Origin: Stentor roeselii
Taxonomy: Eukaryota; Ciliophora; Heterotrichea; Heterotrichida; Stentoridae
Direction of reading: 5' to 3'
Assembly (NCBI GenBank): GCA_006503475.1
Contig: RSEH01000364.1
Span: forward strand, 1-35,123
Length of the DNA stretch: 35,123 nucleotides
The translations under genes and the position numbers were made by a program. Below, piece by piece: positions 1 to 10,679 of the stretch. The stretch's first letter is position 1. Every line of letters starts with the position of its first letter. The notes beneath the pieces are model-generated. The model did not search any database and was not told where the DNA came from. It saw nothing but the letters and a program-made list of their open reading frames with translations.

Positions 1-2423
1 CCTAAGTCATGTGCGAAACTTTCCCTAATCCAACTCAAGTCCTGAGAGACTGAGTATTTGGTATAAAGTTTGATAATATCGCAGAAACAAAGCATTTTCG
101 TTTTTAAGATTAATAGTTCCCCTAGCCTTAAGTCATTTTCAATAGTTTGCAATATACCATTAGCAAATAAGTAAGCATATTTAGCAAATGATAAATCGAA
201 TTTTTTCTCCATTAAACTTGCTTTTATGAAATGCTTAACGAAGAATTTTTGAATAAGACTACTTTCAAAAAACATATTAGCGTTGCTACCTAAAATTCAT
301 TGCCTTAAATACATGTTCTTGAATGAAATCATACTTTGTTTGTTATTTGCTTTTAGCTTTACAGATTCTAATTTAATTTTAAGCATTTTATAATCTTCAT
401 AAAAATAAGGAGTGCGAAATTCTCCCAAAATGTTAATGCATTACTTACAGGTTTAATTTGAACGACAATTTCAGTTGCAAGTTTCATAAATATTTTAGTC
501 CATATATTAAGGAGATCATCTTATAAGCTGGCATTGGCAAGAGAACTTATTCCTGAAATTTGCTCACAAGCTTCAAATAGTTTTGTTAGTTCCTCCATCA
601 ATTTATCACAAGTAATAATTTTAAGTGCTTCGCTAATAGAACTTACTGAACTAATAATTTTTTGGTTTCGTATAGCTCAATAATCCAAGTTCGCTCTAAA
701 CTGCTATCAAGTTCAAATAGAGACTGGAAGATCTTTTCTTTAAAAATTTTGTTTATTCGTGGGTCATTTATTACTAAGCCAGCAATCTTCTTTTTATAGT
801 CTTTTATAAACTGATAGTCGTAATAAATAGATTTTAGTAGCAAAGTGTCCAATACCTTTCAACGAAATTTTAAAAAAACTATTGAAATTGAATATTTTTT
901 CTTCCTGTACTCATTAAAAATTGTATTGAATGTTTTTTCCAGAATTTCTTTGTTGTCTTGGAAAAGGTCTTCAAACATTTTATACCTCCAACCTTTTGAA
1001 GAAATAGACCAGTGCTCTTTGTTCGTCTAATCTTTTTTGTTTTAGCAAAATACAGATATTTTTCACTATTTTCTGCTCGTCTATTTTCATGGCTTCATAT
1101 AAAGAGTTGATTAAGTGAATAATGAACCTGAAGTACTGATGTCTCTTGAGTTTTCAATTTCAAGCAAAAAAAGTGTGCAGTTCGAATCAGTTAAAAACTC
1201 TTCATATTCAGTTTTAAAATCCTGCTCAGACTTAAAATTGTAGCATTTTTTATATTGAGCATTTTGATTTAGTCTTTGTTTTATTGGTTCAATTATTGAA
1301 TCATCATAAGTAACTGCAATCAATTTTACTCTTTTCCCTTTGACTAGGTACCTTTCTCTATCACACAGCTTTGGCAAATAATCTTTAAACAATACATTAT
1401 TGAACTTTTTCCAGTCTTCTACAATACCCTTGTCAGTACTTCCCATTTCTTTAATATGACATAAAAATAATAAGTCCGTGCTTGCATTTTTCAATAAGAA
1501 TTTCTTGCATTTATTGAGAAGCTCACCTTGCTTTTATCTTCTCCTATAAACAGAATTAATAAGTTTATTGTTTCTTGGCTAAAAACAGGAAACTTAATGT
1601 ATTCTTAGTATTTTGAATGCTCATTATCATATTTACCCAATTACAGATCTCTTTTGATACTTCTAATGAAGCTGGTCTAATTATATCACTAAGACTGATA
1701 TAATGTTTTTCGAATCTATTTAGTAATGGTGGGTCTGCGGAGAGCAAATTAGACTCTTTGCTATCAAGGAAAACTACTGCTTTGAATTTCGAATGAACCA
1801 CACATATTGGGTTGAATTTTGGATTAAATCCAATTCGGCAGCATTTTCTGTTTACTTTTTCTGATGGTATGAAGGCCTGGTTAAATAAGTTGTATAAAGA
1901 ACTGTAAATGTAGTCAATGTTTTGGAAAATTACTGGACATCCCTTTTTTATGTAAAAAATTATTGATGAAAGGGTTTTAAATCTGATATTGTCATCGTTG
2001 ATGTCTTTTTCAAAGGAACTTCCACAATGTTTTGAAAATCACCAAATTCATTTGAAAAAATCTCAGTCTTTATGTACTCAAACACATCCTGAGGACAAAT
2101 AATCATCAAGTATCGTGCATCAAACTTATCAAGATTTGATTTAATATATAATTTAGGACATTTTGGTAAGTTATCACAAGTGATTGCTTTTCGAAAATTC
2201 TCATTTAATTTACTAACTGACGAAGGCAACCCATTGAAATTTCTGTTCAAAGCAGTATCAAAAACAAGATTTAAGTTAACTTGAGAGTCATCTCTTATTT
2301 TCTTGCAGCATATTTGATTGCGTGATAAAAGTTCCTTAATCAATAAAATTCTGGAAATTTTACTCCGTACTCTTTTTTGTTTATTCTGTAATAGTATTAT
2401 TTCACTAATCTCTCTATTATCCA
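1..2423 (-). other. Broken post-AAA4 to E3-shell segment of the RNF213-like pseudogene
   Basis: The residues RNFNGLPSS (2221-2247), a GCPVIFQNID element (about 1920-1945) and LLNRFEKH (1702-1728) follow the order seen in RNF213 after its fourth AAA module. The helical stretches read in shifted frames from about 1570 to 1, including a long run from about 415 to 1 with a single TGA near 297, look like eroded E3-shell sequence, but I cannot align them confidently. No RING or RZ zinc ligand cluster is visible before the window ends, so the catalytic end is either outside the window or lost. Confidence 0.65.
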
Positions 2424-3792
2424 TGTGTATTCTCTTGCCTCTTGGTATAAAGAAAATATAGATTTGCTGTCTCCATTAACTCATTTTCTTCAGGGTCAGG
2501 TCTCGCTAAGTATAATGCTCGGTTCATTTTAGAAGCATCTAGTCTCCAATATGAAATAGCTATAAACCCAAATTTGTAGTTTTCGTATTCCTATAGCTTT
2601 GCAGCACTTTCAATCGATTGTTAACTGAAGCCTCTGCAAATCCAATTTCATCTATTAAGACTACTGGTAAACTATCTTCAATCCTGGACAATAAATTTTG
2701 AGCCTTTATAAAAACTTGTTAAATTTCTTCAGACGTACACAAATCATATCCTTGAAGGTTTACTTATTAGAGTTCAGGAAGAGTTTGGAAGTATTTACAT
2801 TTGCTTTTAATTCCTTTAAGACTCGAATAAATCACTTCTATTGCTAAATTCTTACTACTTCCTGGTTTTCCACAAATGGATATGGGGATTTTATTGATGA
2901 TGCAAGGAACAATAGCAAAGATATTATCAATTAAAGCATGATTGGGTGCGATTTCTTTATTGATGTTCATTCTGCTTACAATTTCAAGCTCTTACCACCT
3001 AATAAAAAGGTAGATATGATCTGCAGTCACCATAAACTCATTATAGCAGCATACCTTGACCATAAGTTCAATAATGCTTTCTCTAAATTTTTGGCAACTT
3101 AATCTCAAATAGTAACAATAAATAAATGATATAAGCTCTGGTATTGCGTTTTTAATATTATCAAGCTTATTTATTTGTTCACTACATTTAGCATATTCAT
3201 TCAAAGGCTCATCGATTTCAAATTTTTCCCTTTCTTCTATTGAAACAACGAACCACTTATAAAGCAAAATAAATCTGTTTACGTCTCTTAGACTCACACT
3301 GATTACATCTTGATTTTTCTGAAAAAAATCATGAGCTGCGCATATCAGATCAGTTAATAAGCATGCTTTTTTCACTTGAGCTTTTTCAAGCATACTTCTA
3401 ACATATGCCTTGATTTCATTTTCCTTAAGTGAACCAAAATCCCAAATGTACTCAATCGCTTTATCAGGTTAGGCTTAACCAAATGCACAAGCTGAGCATT
3501 AGAATTTTTTTCTTTATTCCAACTTTTTGATCAAAGTTTACCCTTGCCTTTAATCTGTAAGGATTGCAAATTTCAACAAAACCAAGTTAGGGTGAAGCTC
3601 AATATTATCATATCTTCTTTCGCAAATGACTGAGACGATATCTCCGATGCAATCACTTGTATTAAACTCATCAAAGGAGACCCAAACTCTTTGATTGTCA
3701 TTGGCTAATTCATTCGCCTTAATGAGGTGCTCTTTTATTTCCTCAAGCTTGGTTTCTGAATGAACGTAAAATATCAAAAATGGCTCCTTCAA
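2424..3792 (-). other. Broken AAA3-AAA4 segment of the RNF213-like pseudogene
   Basis: Three open stretches in different frames carry the Walker B of one AAA module (core FDEFNT, near 3661-3684) and both Walker motifs of the next (GKPGSSK near 2847-2876; LIDEIG near 2632-2663). Between them are the family's NPYRLK, EYIWDFGSL and SLRDV elements. NPYRLK (near 3550-3565) is read only after a one-base shift from the preceding frame. The Trp-Asp-Phe element near 3440-3455 needs another. TAA codons at 2992-2994, 2764-2769 (a tandem pair) and 2719-2721 lie in the frame that carries the AAA4 motifs. The motifs are well kept although the frame is lost, which suggests recent decay. Confidence 0.8.
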
Positions 3793-5300
3793 AATATTTT
3801 CAATAAAAACCTCATTAAAGACGTTTTACCACATCCAGTTTCTCCCATAATTATAATCGGTAATCTTGAAATGCATCTTAAATAAATCAAATTCATCTTT
3901 AAAAAGTTATCAGGTGTTAAGACATATCCAGTTTTAAGTATTTGATCCAAACATGACTGAATAACATTATCAATATCTTCTTCTCTATCAATATAGTCTT
4001 TCAATGAGAATTTCTTATAAAACCTTATGAGCTTTTCGATTAGCTGCGAACTTGAATAACTATTGTAATCTTCTATTGAGTTATCTGATTTTTCTGAACT
4101 TTTATTAGAGAATTTGTCATAAATTTCCTTTTGGCTTGTAATAAGTTTCTTGAAACTTGGAATAATATATTCAGGATCCCTGTAAATGCTCATGTAATCT
4201 TCTTCTAAGAAAATCATAATCAAGTGATTAGAGTTTTCCCATTTTATTGTATTTTCTATCAAGAATTCTTTGCCTTTTTCTTTTTTCCTCATTTCTTTAG
4301 AATTTTGATTCATTTTTACATTATCGATACATCTCGAAGTGAACTCTTTGCTGGTTTCTACTAAAATCAAAGCCAAGCTTTCCCTCAGGTCTCCGAATTG
4401 ATAGAAGTTTTGGTTTATTATATTTGAAGAAAATATACTTAACTCGAAATTTTTAAAAAGCATCGTAAGGACGTTGAGAAAAGATGACAGCTGATGGAAA
4501 TTCGGAAAACTATTGCAGCAAGGCAAAAAGAATTCTTTTAGAAGTTCAATATCGGTGTTTTTGCCGTAATAAATAGGTTTTGAGTTTTGACTAAATTCTA
4601 TATCCCTATATCTAATTCTTTTCTGGTTGAGCAAGTACAAATAATTGCACACATAAACAGCTTCATTTGAAAATCTGATTTTTTCCAAGCTAAACTCTTT
4701 GATTTCTTCAGTCTGTAAAAAACTTAAAAATTTGACGCTTTCTAATAGTCCATTTTGAAAGCTACTGTCGACTTCAATGTAAACATATGAGTCTTTAGGA
4801 ATCATTATAATAGATTGATCACTGTAAACGATTTGGAATATAGCCAAGTTAAAAATGAATTCATGGAAGAACTCAGGTTCTGGCAAAAAGTTCAAATTGA
4901 GTTTATGCAGTCTTTGGGGAGACTCAAAAAAATTTTCTAATTTCTTTGCTAAACTTTGATTATCGAATGTACCTGAAATATTGATTTCACTCAAAGTAAT
5001 TTTTTTCTTTTTAGCTTCTTCGTGAATCAGGTCAGACTTCCCAAGGCCAACACAAGCTGAAGTTACGACCACTATATTCTTAGAAACTTGATGTACAATT
5101 CTTAAGATATCTTCTTTCGAAAGCATCATATAGTTCCAAATTCTGTAAATTTCAATATTTCTTTTGTAACTTAAGCTGCCGACTAGCTTCGATTTGCAGT
5201 CACTAGTTATTATTGCTAGAGAAAAATGAAAGCCTTGTTCAATATAAAGGCTAATTTTTGACCTGATTTTAGATTGGCTTTCTAATTTAAGCCTTTCTGG
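3789..5300 (-). other. Undamaged AAA block downstream of the TAG (RNF213-like AAA modules)
   Basis: After the TAG at 5301-5303 the same frame continues open for 57 codons to the first downstream ATG at 5129, then 446 more to a TGA at 3789. No other lesion lies in these roughly 1.5 kb. Near 5040-5075 is a P-loop-like motif with the core GLGKSD, taken by order as the first ATPase-type module here. At the end is the classic GETGCGKTS Walker A of the third RNF213 AAA module, followed at once by a frame break in a TTTT run. One added T would continue the family sequence into the next frame. If the protein were made from 5129 or by reading through the TAG, it would stop just after this Walker A, without the matching Walker B. 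Confidence 0.75.
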
Positions 5301-8300
5301 CTAGACTAAAGTATATATTTCTTTGTTAGGGTTCAGGTAACTTCTGTTCAAAAAGCGCTTTATTTCTAGCCAGTCGGTTGAATAGTGACAGAATAAAACT
5401 AGTTCAGCCCGAGGTAGATTCAGCTGATAGTTTGCATAAATTGTAAGAATTCCATTATAAAACTCTTTTGTTTCTAAAAGTATTATTGTGTTCTTGTCCA
5501 AGCTCTTTATTGGGATCTTCAAAGGAAACCTGATTACATCTTCTTCACTTTCCAAATTTTGTAAGAAGTTATCAATGCATTCTAATTGATCCTTTATTTC
5601 AATCGGAAGATCCTGGACTTCCCCTGTAGGAATTGGTACTTTTTTGCTCATATACTTAAACACCTTGAAAATCTTACTTAAATTCAGTTCACTTTTATCA
5701 AGCACAAACTTGTGAAACAAATAAATCATTTCCCAACTCAAGAAATTAAAAAAATAGCTTCTCTTGCTTATGTCTCTCAAGGCCTTTTTCCATACATTTT
5801 TCAGCCTATCTTCTTCTATTTTGCAATAATCCACAAGCTCGCTATAATTTCCTTGCTGCACACTAACTCGATACTCTTCTTGCAAACTTTCCCTACACAA
5901 CGAACTGGCAACTTCATTTAAAACATCAATATACTTACTTAATGTGTTCATGAAAGAATCAAACCCCTTAAACATTTGTAAGTCTTTGCTGATGTCTTCA
6001 TTAATATCTGTTCTTTTCTGATTGATCAAATTGATATTCAATAAAGCGCTGTCTCTCAGTTCCTTCAGTAAATCCATAGAAAGTGGAGTTAGAGAGTTCA
6101 AGTTTTTCGGGTTAGCCACTAGAATTTCAGCCGAGTATATATCTTTCCTAATGATTTTTAACTCAGAGTCTTTAAAAATCCCTTTAATCTTATTTTTTTT
6201 CATCTGTTCAGGCTCAAAAATCGAAGTATTGAACTCATCCAAAGCAGTAACTTTATATTTGCATTCATTAATAATTTCGAGAATAGTTGAGTACTTCTTG
6301 GTATGCATTAATTCTGAGATCTTGCTTAAATAACTTTTGAGGTTCTTCATAGAGTTCTTGATGATATCCAAAAATGACCAAAGACTTGAGAATTTTTTAA
6401 TGAGGTCTAAAGAAACTTCTTCGTTGTCTATATTCGGGTTGTATACTTCTTGCCAAATTTTTAGATCTTTTTCATCGACTGAATCTGCAAAAATAATCAA
6501 ATCCGCACTTTCAGCAACTAAATTTAAGAAATTTTTTAGTGATTCTAAGTCGTCATTATTTAACGATTCGAGTTCATCTTTCCTTAAGATGATCTGAGAA
6601 TTTGATAGTTTCCTAGTATATTGGTCACTTTCTGAATACAAATATTCTTCAAAAAGCTCTCTTGGTATCTTGAGAACTTTGCTTGAAGCGTCCAAGAATT
6701 CAATCAGAGACTTGAAATCTTTTTGATATTTATTGAAAATAATTCCTAAATCATTTAGTTCCTTTTCCAGTTCTGACCCAGGTTTGAACAGTTCAGGCAA
6801 GCTTTTTTTAATTAAAGCAATTTCAGTCTCAATCGAACTAGAATCATTTAATTTATCGAGTACATCTTCTATCTCTCTTACAGTGAGATCCTTCCGATCT
6901 ATCAAACCAATCAAAAATTTTTCAAGGAGACTATGAGCAGAATTTAAGCAACCTCCAATGTCTTCCACAAACGTAGGACCTTCTTTGTTTACCCAGTGCG
7001 CAAAAATCTTGGAGTGCAGAGGATACTTTAATAGATCTTTTAACTGATTATAAGACTGTGGCAGTATGAGTTCACACAATTTCAGATTTGGATAATTATT
7101 GATGAAGGATTGGAATTCTTTCAATTTTTCAGATAGTTGGGGAAAGTCAAACGGAAAATCTGTATTCAGCTGCTTGAGTTGGTTTAAAAATAGAAGTTTT
7201 CCTTTCGTATTTTCTTCGATTTGCAAAAATTTTTTTTCGAAATGGAACTTATAAATTCTAGCGTTGCTATAGCTGTGCATGATGTACTCTAAAAACAAGT
7301 TTCGCTTTTCAGGGCTGAGGTTGATAATGAACTCAAAATTTTCGATTAGTAATTCTTCATTTATAATTTCATTTGCTATTTTCTTGATGAACTCAAATAC
7401 TTTTTTCAGATAATTTTCATTATTTTCATCCCTTATCAGCTCCATCAAGATGTCACTCTCTTTAGGATCAACAATGATTTTCTCATACAATTCTTTTTCA
7501 GTAAATCTCAAGTAATCGTTTTCGACGTTTAAAATGTCGTCGATTATTTTACTCTTTATTCTTTTTTTTAGTGATTTCAAGTAGTCAATAGTGTTGTTGT
7601 ATTCTTCCCTGTCATTGCTCAGCAGTTTTTCTCTGAATACTTTTTTATAGACAAACTCTAATATTGGAGATAATTTACTAGGTAAGTTACAAATGAGTGA
7701 TTTTAATTGGGGATTACTGACCTGATTAAAAATCCACAAGTACGAACTCAGTTGAAGATTTTCAGGTAAACAACTTACTTCATTTTCGATTGCTTTGATC
7801 CACTCTTTTGATCCAGTATAATTATAGGAATCAATATAGGATTTAATTATTGCAGGAACTGATTCTGGCACTTTAAGTAGCAATTTAATACATTGATTTA
7901 AGCCATGGATCTTCGTTTGCTTTATTAAGAAATCTTTTATTTCCAGTATAAGATCTAATTCATCAGTCATAATCTCATCTAATATCAATTCGATCACGGG
8001 AAATTCACTTTTGTCCACTGTCCTACTTGTAAACAAATGCTTCTTGATAAAATTTGATATTTCCTCAATGTATTTAATGCCTTTCAAATAAATATCTTTT
8101 TCTCTTAAAAATATCAAAAAATTCAGCAGTTCCTTCTTACTTGGACTCATCACATTTAAAATTTCTCGCAAAAATGTTTTTCTCTCCAGAATTCTTTTTG
8201 AGTCAAATACAGGATTTAATAAGAACTCGATTTTATTTTCATGACTTTCGATTATCCTCATGATTTTGCTTAGAAACTTTGTTTTTTGCATTTTGGAAAA

Positions 8301-10454
8301 GGTAGCGATAAAGGCCAATATAAAATCTATTTCATCGCTGGCAAAATAAATTCGGTTTTTGATCAGGTTTTTTATGTAATTAACAATCAGATCGCTGAGG
8401 AATTCATAATCTATAATTGAATCAAAGAGATTTATTGTTTCCTGGTAGGCTATTCGATAAAATGCAAAAATTTTTGATAAGCCTTTTAATGCTAAACGGA
8501 AATTGGCTTTTGATTTTAAGTAAGGTATATAAGATTCTGAGTAATTTCTTATCAAACTAATAATTTTTTCTAGCACGTCTGGCTGAATCTTTACGTTTTC
8601 TTGGGTTAGCGATTCAGTCAGTCCAAGCAACGACAAGCTTAAATAGAGACTTTCAATGTCTTCTGTTTTAAATCTCTTGAAAAACTTAGTATTTAGTAAA
8701 TTCATAATCCTTTCTTGACCTTCTACTCTTCTTTCATAGTTACTTTTTTCTAAGTTATCAAAAGCTTTGATAAGGTCCTCTAATGCCTTTTCAGTCAGAT
8801 TATTCAAGTGTTTCATGCAAGTCCTCAAGTATATATACAGCTGAAGATAATTATCAGTAAAATGATTGAATTTATTTTCGAAGTTCCACCCAATTTGGAA
8901 ACGTACATCAAATAAGAACTCGAAATCTAAATTCCCGGCTATTCTATTGGATTTCTCAGTGCAAGCATTGTCGTTATACCTCAATCCTAAAGAATATATT
9001 TGCTTGTTTGGCAATAAAGTTTTGAACATAATTAAATGAGCAGATAAATTGGATTCTTTAAACTTCAATATCATTTTTTCGCTAGTGATTATACAAGTCT
9101 CATCTTTTAAAGAGAAGGTAATTCTTTGAGAGTTTTCAGCTAGATAGCACAAGAAAACAAACATTTTTTCATCTTTTTGTTGCTGGATTAAGTTCATTGA
9201 TAAGTTCGGAATAATTCTTTTGTTTCTTTCAAGTACCACGAACGACTTCATCCCAGTTCTCGAGAAATTTTCAATAAGATTTACGCAGTGCTTATTTTCT
9301 TCTAAACTTTCAATCTTTTGATTGATTTCTCTAGTACAACAAATGTCCATAATTTTGAGCTGGTAATAAAACTCTTTAGTTGATTGAAATCTGCTAACAC
9401 TCAATATCGAAAATATTTTTTTCTCTTTTTTCTCCTCTAGTCCCACAAGAAGAACTAAGAAGTTTTTGTTGGGGTCTTTATTCAGATCGGCATATTGGTC
9501 ATAGTCTTCAATGCCAAAGCCTTGAGCTAGTATGACAATTTTATTCAAGTAAAGAGCAAGGGTTTCATCATCAAATTCTTCAAAGATCTTAAGGACGTTA
9601 TTTTCAATCTTAATCTTCCAATTTAATTCAAGCTTAGAAAAAACATCAAAAGTAAGTTCTTTTTTCAGCTGCATTTTGAAATACTCAATTATTATTCTCA
9701 TCCAGCTCATTTTCTCTCTCTTGCTGATTTCAAGTAAAGTCAAGTATCTGTCCATGTCCTCTCCAATATGATTCTTTAGAGTCATTAGTTCTGGAGATAG
9801 TTCATTCAAAGGCTCTGCTAGGACTTCATTATATATAATTTCACCAGGAATAAAAGCTTCATTAATAAAACTGACTATGCACTCGCATTTTAATTGTTTA
9901 AAAGATTCTATTTTTCTTGAATCTCTGCAGAACTCTTCTATTATCAGGCTTAAGTTTTTATTAACTTTGCTCTTTTCCCTTGTTCCTACAAGAATTTTCA
10001 AGCTCAAAGGATTCTGCTGTACGATGATTATACTTATCAACTCAGCATCGGCTTCGTTTAGCACACTTAATGACCAGTACTTCTCTCTTTTTTTCTTAAT
10101 ATTAAACCTGCCTGTCATTAAGTTAATAAAGTAGGAAATATATTCCTTTTTATTTTGTTTTAACTTCATGAAGTCGTATGCTTGGGTACTTAAAATTATT
10201 TCCCAGATCGGTTTAATCTTCTCAAATATTTGAACATTTTTGCAAAGGCTTTGGCCTAATATATTAGGACTATCGCTAAGTAACTTCAAAAAGACCACAT
10301 CTTCCCAATCGATTCTCTTACGATATTCAATTTTATAAGCCTCAGCAGCTCTTTCACACGAAGGTTTTATCAGTTGTTCTAGTTCCCACTGCCTTTCTTT
10401 TTTAGGCGATATAGAAACTCTTTGATTCCTAGCTCTCTGCGGCCTATTTCTCAT
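5301..10454 (-). CDS. RNF213/mysterin-like N-terminal stalk protein, stops before the AAA core
   Basis: An uninterrupted frame of 1,717 residues, starting at the ATG at 10452-10454, which gives a basic N-terminus (MRNRPQRARNQR). The protein is helix-rich, Lys/Glu/Leu/Ile-rich, with no signal peptide, membrane segment or zinc cluster. It carries no motif I can name over its first 1,600 residues, as expected for the fast-evolving RNF213 stalk. The assignment rests on the last 60 residues (ELVLFCHYSTDWLEIKRF and on), which match the segment just before the AAA ring in RNF213, and on the ATPase motifs that follow in the same frame downstream. It ends at TAG 5301-5303, in the middle of a conserved element (after KEIYTLV), so the stop looks premature rather than native. 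No GT...AG intron of 15-16 nt removes this stop. The product, if made, would lack ATPase and ligase activity. It may be a truncated survivor, a new stalk-only protein, or a pseudogene too young to have decayed. Confidence 0.7.
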   Translation of the reverse strand: MRNRPQRARNQRVSISPKKERQWELEQLIKPSCERAAEAYKIEYRKRIDWEDVVFLKLLSDSPNILGQSLCKNVQIFEKIKPIWEIILSTQAYDFMKLKQNKKEYISYFINLMTGRFNIKKKREKYWSLSVLNEADAELISIIIVQQNPLSLKILVGTREKSKVNKNLSLIIEEFCRDSRKIESFKQLKCECIVSFINEAFIPGEIIYNEVLAEPLNELSPELMTLKNHIGEDMDRYLTLLEISKREKMSWMRIIIEYFKMQLKKELTFDVFSKLELNWKIKIENNVLKIFEEFDDETLALYLNKIVILAQGFGIEDYDQYADLNKDPNKNFLVLLVGLEEKKEKKIFSILSVSRFQSTKEFYYQLKIMDICCTREINQKIESLEENKHCVNLIENFSRTGMKSFVVLERNKRIIPNLSMNLIQQQKDEKMFVFLCYLAENSQRITFSLKDETCIITSEKMILKFKESNLSAHLIMFKTLLPNKQIYSLGLRYNDNACTEKSNRIAGNLDFEFLFDVRFQIGWNFENKFNHFTDNYLQLYIYLRTCMKHLNNLTEKALEDLIKAFDNLEKSNYERRVEGQERIMNLLNTKFFKRFKTEDIESLYLSLSLLGLTESLTQENVKIQPDVLEKIISLIRNYSESYIPYLKSKANFRLALKGLSKIFAFYRIAYQETINLFDSIIDYEFLSDLIVNYIKNLIKNRIYFASDEIDFILAFIATFSKMQKTKFLSKIMRIIESHENKIEFLLNPVFDSKRILERKTFLREILNVMSPSKKELLNFLIFLREKDIYLKGIKYIEEISNFIKKHLFTSRTVDKSEFPVIELILDEIMTDELDLILEIKDFLIKQTKIHGLNQCIKLLLKVPESVPAIIKSYIDSYNYTGSKEWIKAIENEVSCLPENLQLSSYLWIFNQVSNPQLKSLICNLPSKLSPILEFVYKKVFREKLLSNDREEYNNTIDYLKSLKKRIKSKIIDDILNVENDYLRFTEKELYEKIIVDPKESDILMELIRDENNENYLKKVFEFIKKIANEIINEELLIENFEFIINLSPEKRNLFLEYIMHSYSNARIYKFHFEKKFLQIEENTKGKLLFLNQLKQLNTDFPFDFPQLSEKLKEFQSFINNYPNLKLCELILPQSYNQLKDLLKYPLHSKIFAHWVNKEGPTFVEDIGGCLNSAHSLLEKFLIGLIDRKDLTVREIEDVLDKLNDSSSIETEIALIKKSLPELFKPGSELEKELNDLGIIFNKYQKDFKSLIEFLDASSKVLKIPRELFEEYLYSESDQYTRKLSNSQIILRKDELESLNNDDLESLKNFLNLVAESADLIIFADSVDEKDLKIWQEVYNPNIDNEEVSLDLIKKFSSLWSFLDIIKNSMKNLKSYLSKISELMHTKKYSTILEIINECKYKVTALDEFNTSIFEPEQMKKNKIKGIFKDSELKIIRKDIYSAEILVANPKNLNSLTPLSMDLLKELRDSALLNINLINQKRTDINEDISKDLQMFKGFDSFMNTLSKYIDVLNEVASSLCRESLQEEYRVSVQQGNYSELVDYCKIEEDRLKNVWKKALRDISKRSYFFNFLSWEMIYLFHKFVLDKSELNLSKIFKVFKYMSKKVPIPTGEVQDLPIEIKDQLECIDNFLQNLESEEDVIRFPLKIPIKSLDKNTIILLETKEFYNGILTIYANYQLNLPRAELVLFCHYSTDWLEIKRFLNRSYLNPNKEIYTLV

Positions 10455-10607
10455 ATTTATAAGAAAAATAGATAGATTGGGATTAATTCGAGGGAAATTT
10501 TTTTTTTTTGTTTCGAATTTTTAATTTCTTTTGGGAAATTATAACTTTCAAAGTTTAAGAGTTGTTTTTAGAACAATAGTTATTTTTTTATCGATGACAG
10601 GGAATTC

Positions 10608-10679
10608 TTTCTACAAAATTTCCAAAATTTCCAAAATTAAATATGGATTGTTTCTATAAAATCGTGGATTTTGTAGAAA
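10608..10679. repeat. 12-bp inverted repeat with internal AAAATTTCC tandem
   Basis: TTTCTACAAAAT at 10608-10619 is matched by its exact reverse complement at 10668-10679. The 48-nt spacer contains AAAATTTCC-type units in tandem directly after the left arm (about 10616-10636). It lies about 155-225 nt upstream of the ATG of the RNF213-like gene, where a promoter or 5' leader could be. In DNA this AT-rich, an inverted repeat of this length may be chance. Confidence 0.4.

Larger units (their letters stand above)
1..5300 (-). pseudogene. Decayed 3' part of an RNF213/mysterin-like giant AAA+ E3 ligase gene
   Basis: This is the continuation of the frame that begins at 10454. RNF213 (mysterin) is a giant ubiquitin ligase with a helical stalk, a ring of AAA modules and a C-terminal E3 part. 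Its signatures survive here in order: a P-loop near 5040-5075, GETGCGKTS near 3820-3850, a FDEFNT Walker B near 3661-3684, GKPGSSK near 2847-2876, a LIDEIG Walker B near 2632-2663, RNFNGLPSS near 2221-2247 and NRFEKH near 1702-1728. They lie in different frames. In-frame stops are at 5301, 2992, 2767, 2764, 2719, 859, 521 and 297. Frame changes are near 3790, 3567, 3510, 3464, 2590, 2430, 1975, 1573, 1525, 1137, 985, 655 and 420, placed by eye. Introns of 15 nt cannot restore the frame. Many lesions need one added base, which a 16-nt intron cannot supply. The RZ finger/RING end lies beyond the left edge. Family identity is strong. Whether any part is still translated is unknown. Confidence 0.85.

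Noticed and set aside
845-1030. Plus-strand 61-codon frame
   Set aside because: It is antisense to the RNF213-like remnant, has no ATG context or family likeness, and is explained as a shadow of the eroded minus-strand gene.
1-3792. Explaining the broken RNF213 frames by tiny introns or a reassigned stop codon
   Set aside because: Lesions include TAA, TAG and TGA and shifts that need one added base. Introns of 15-16 nt cannot add a base, GTAA...TAG motifs are not at the breaks, and other genes in the window use all three stops normally or lack them in frame.
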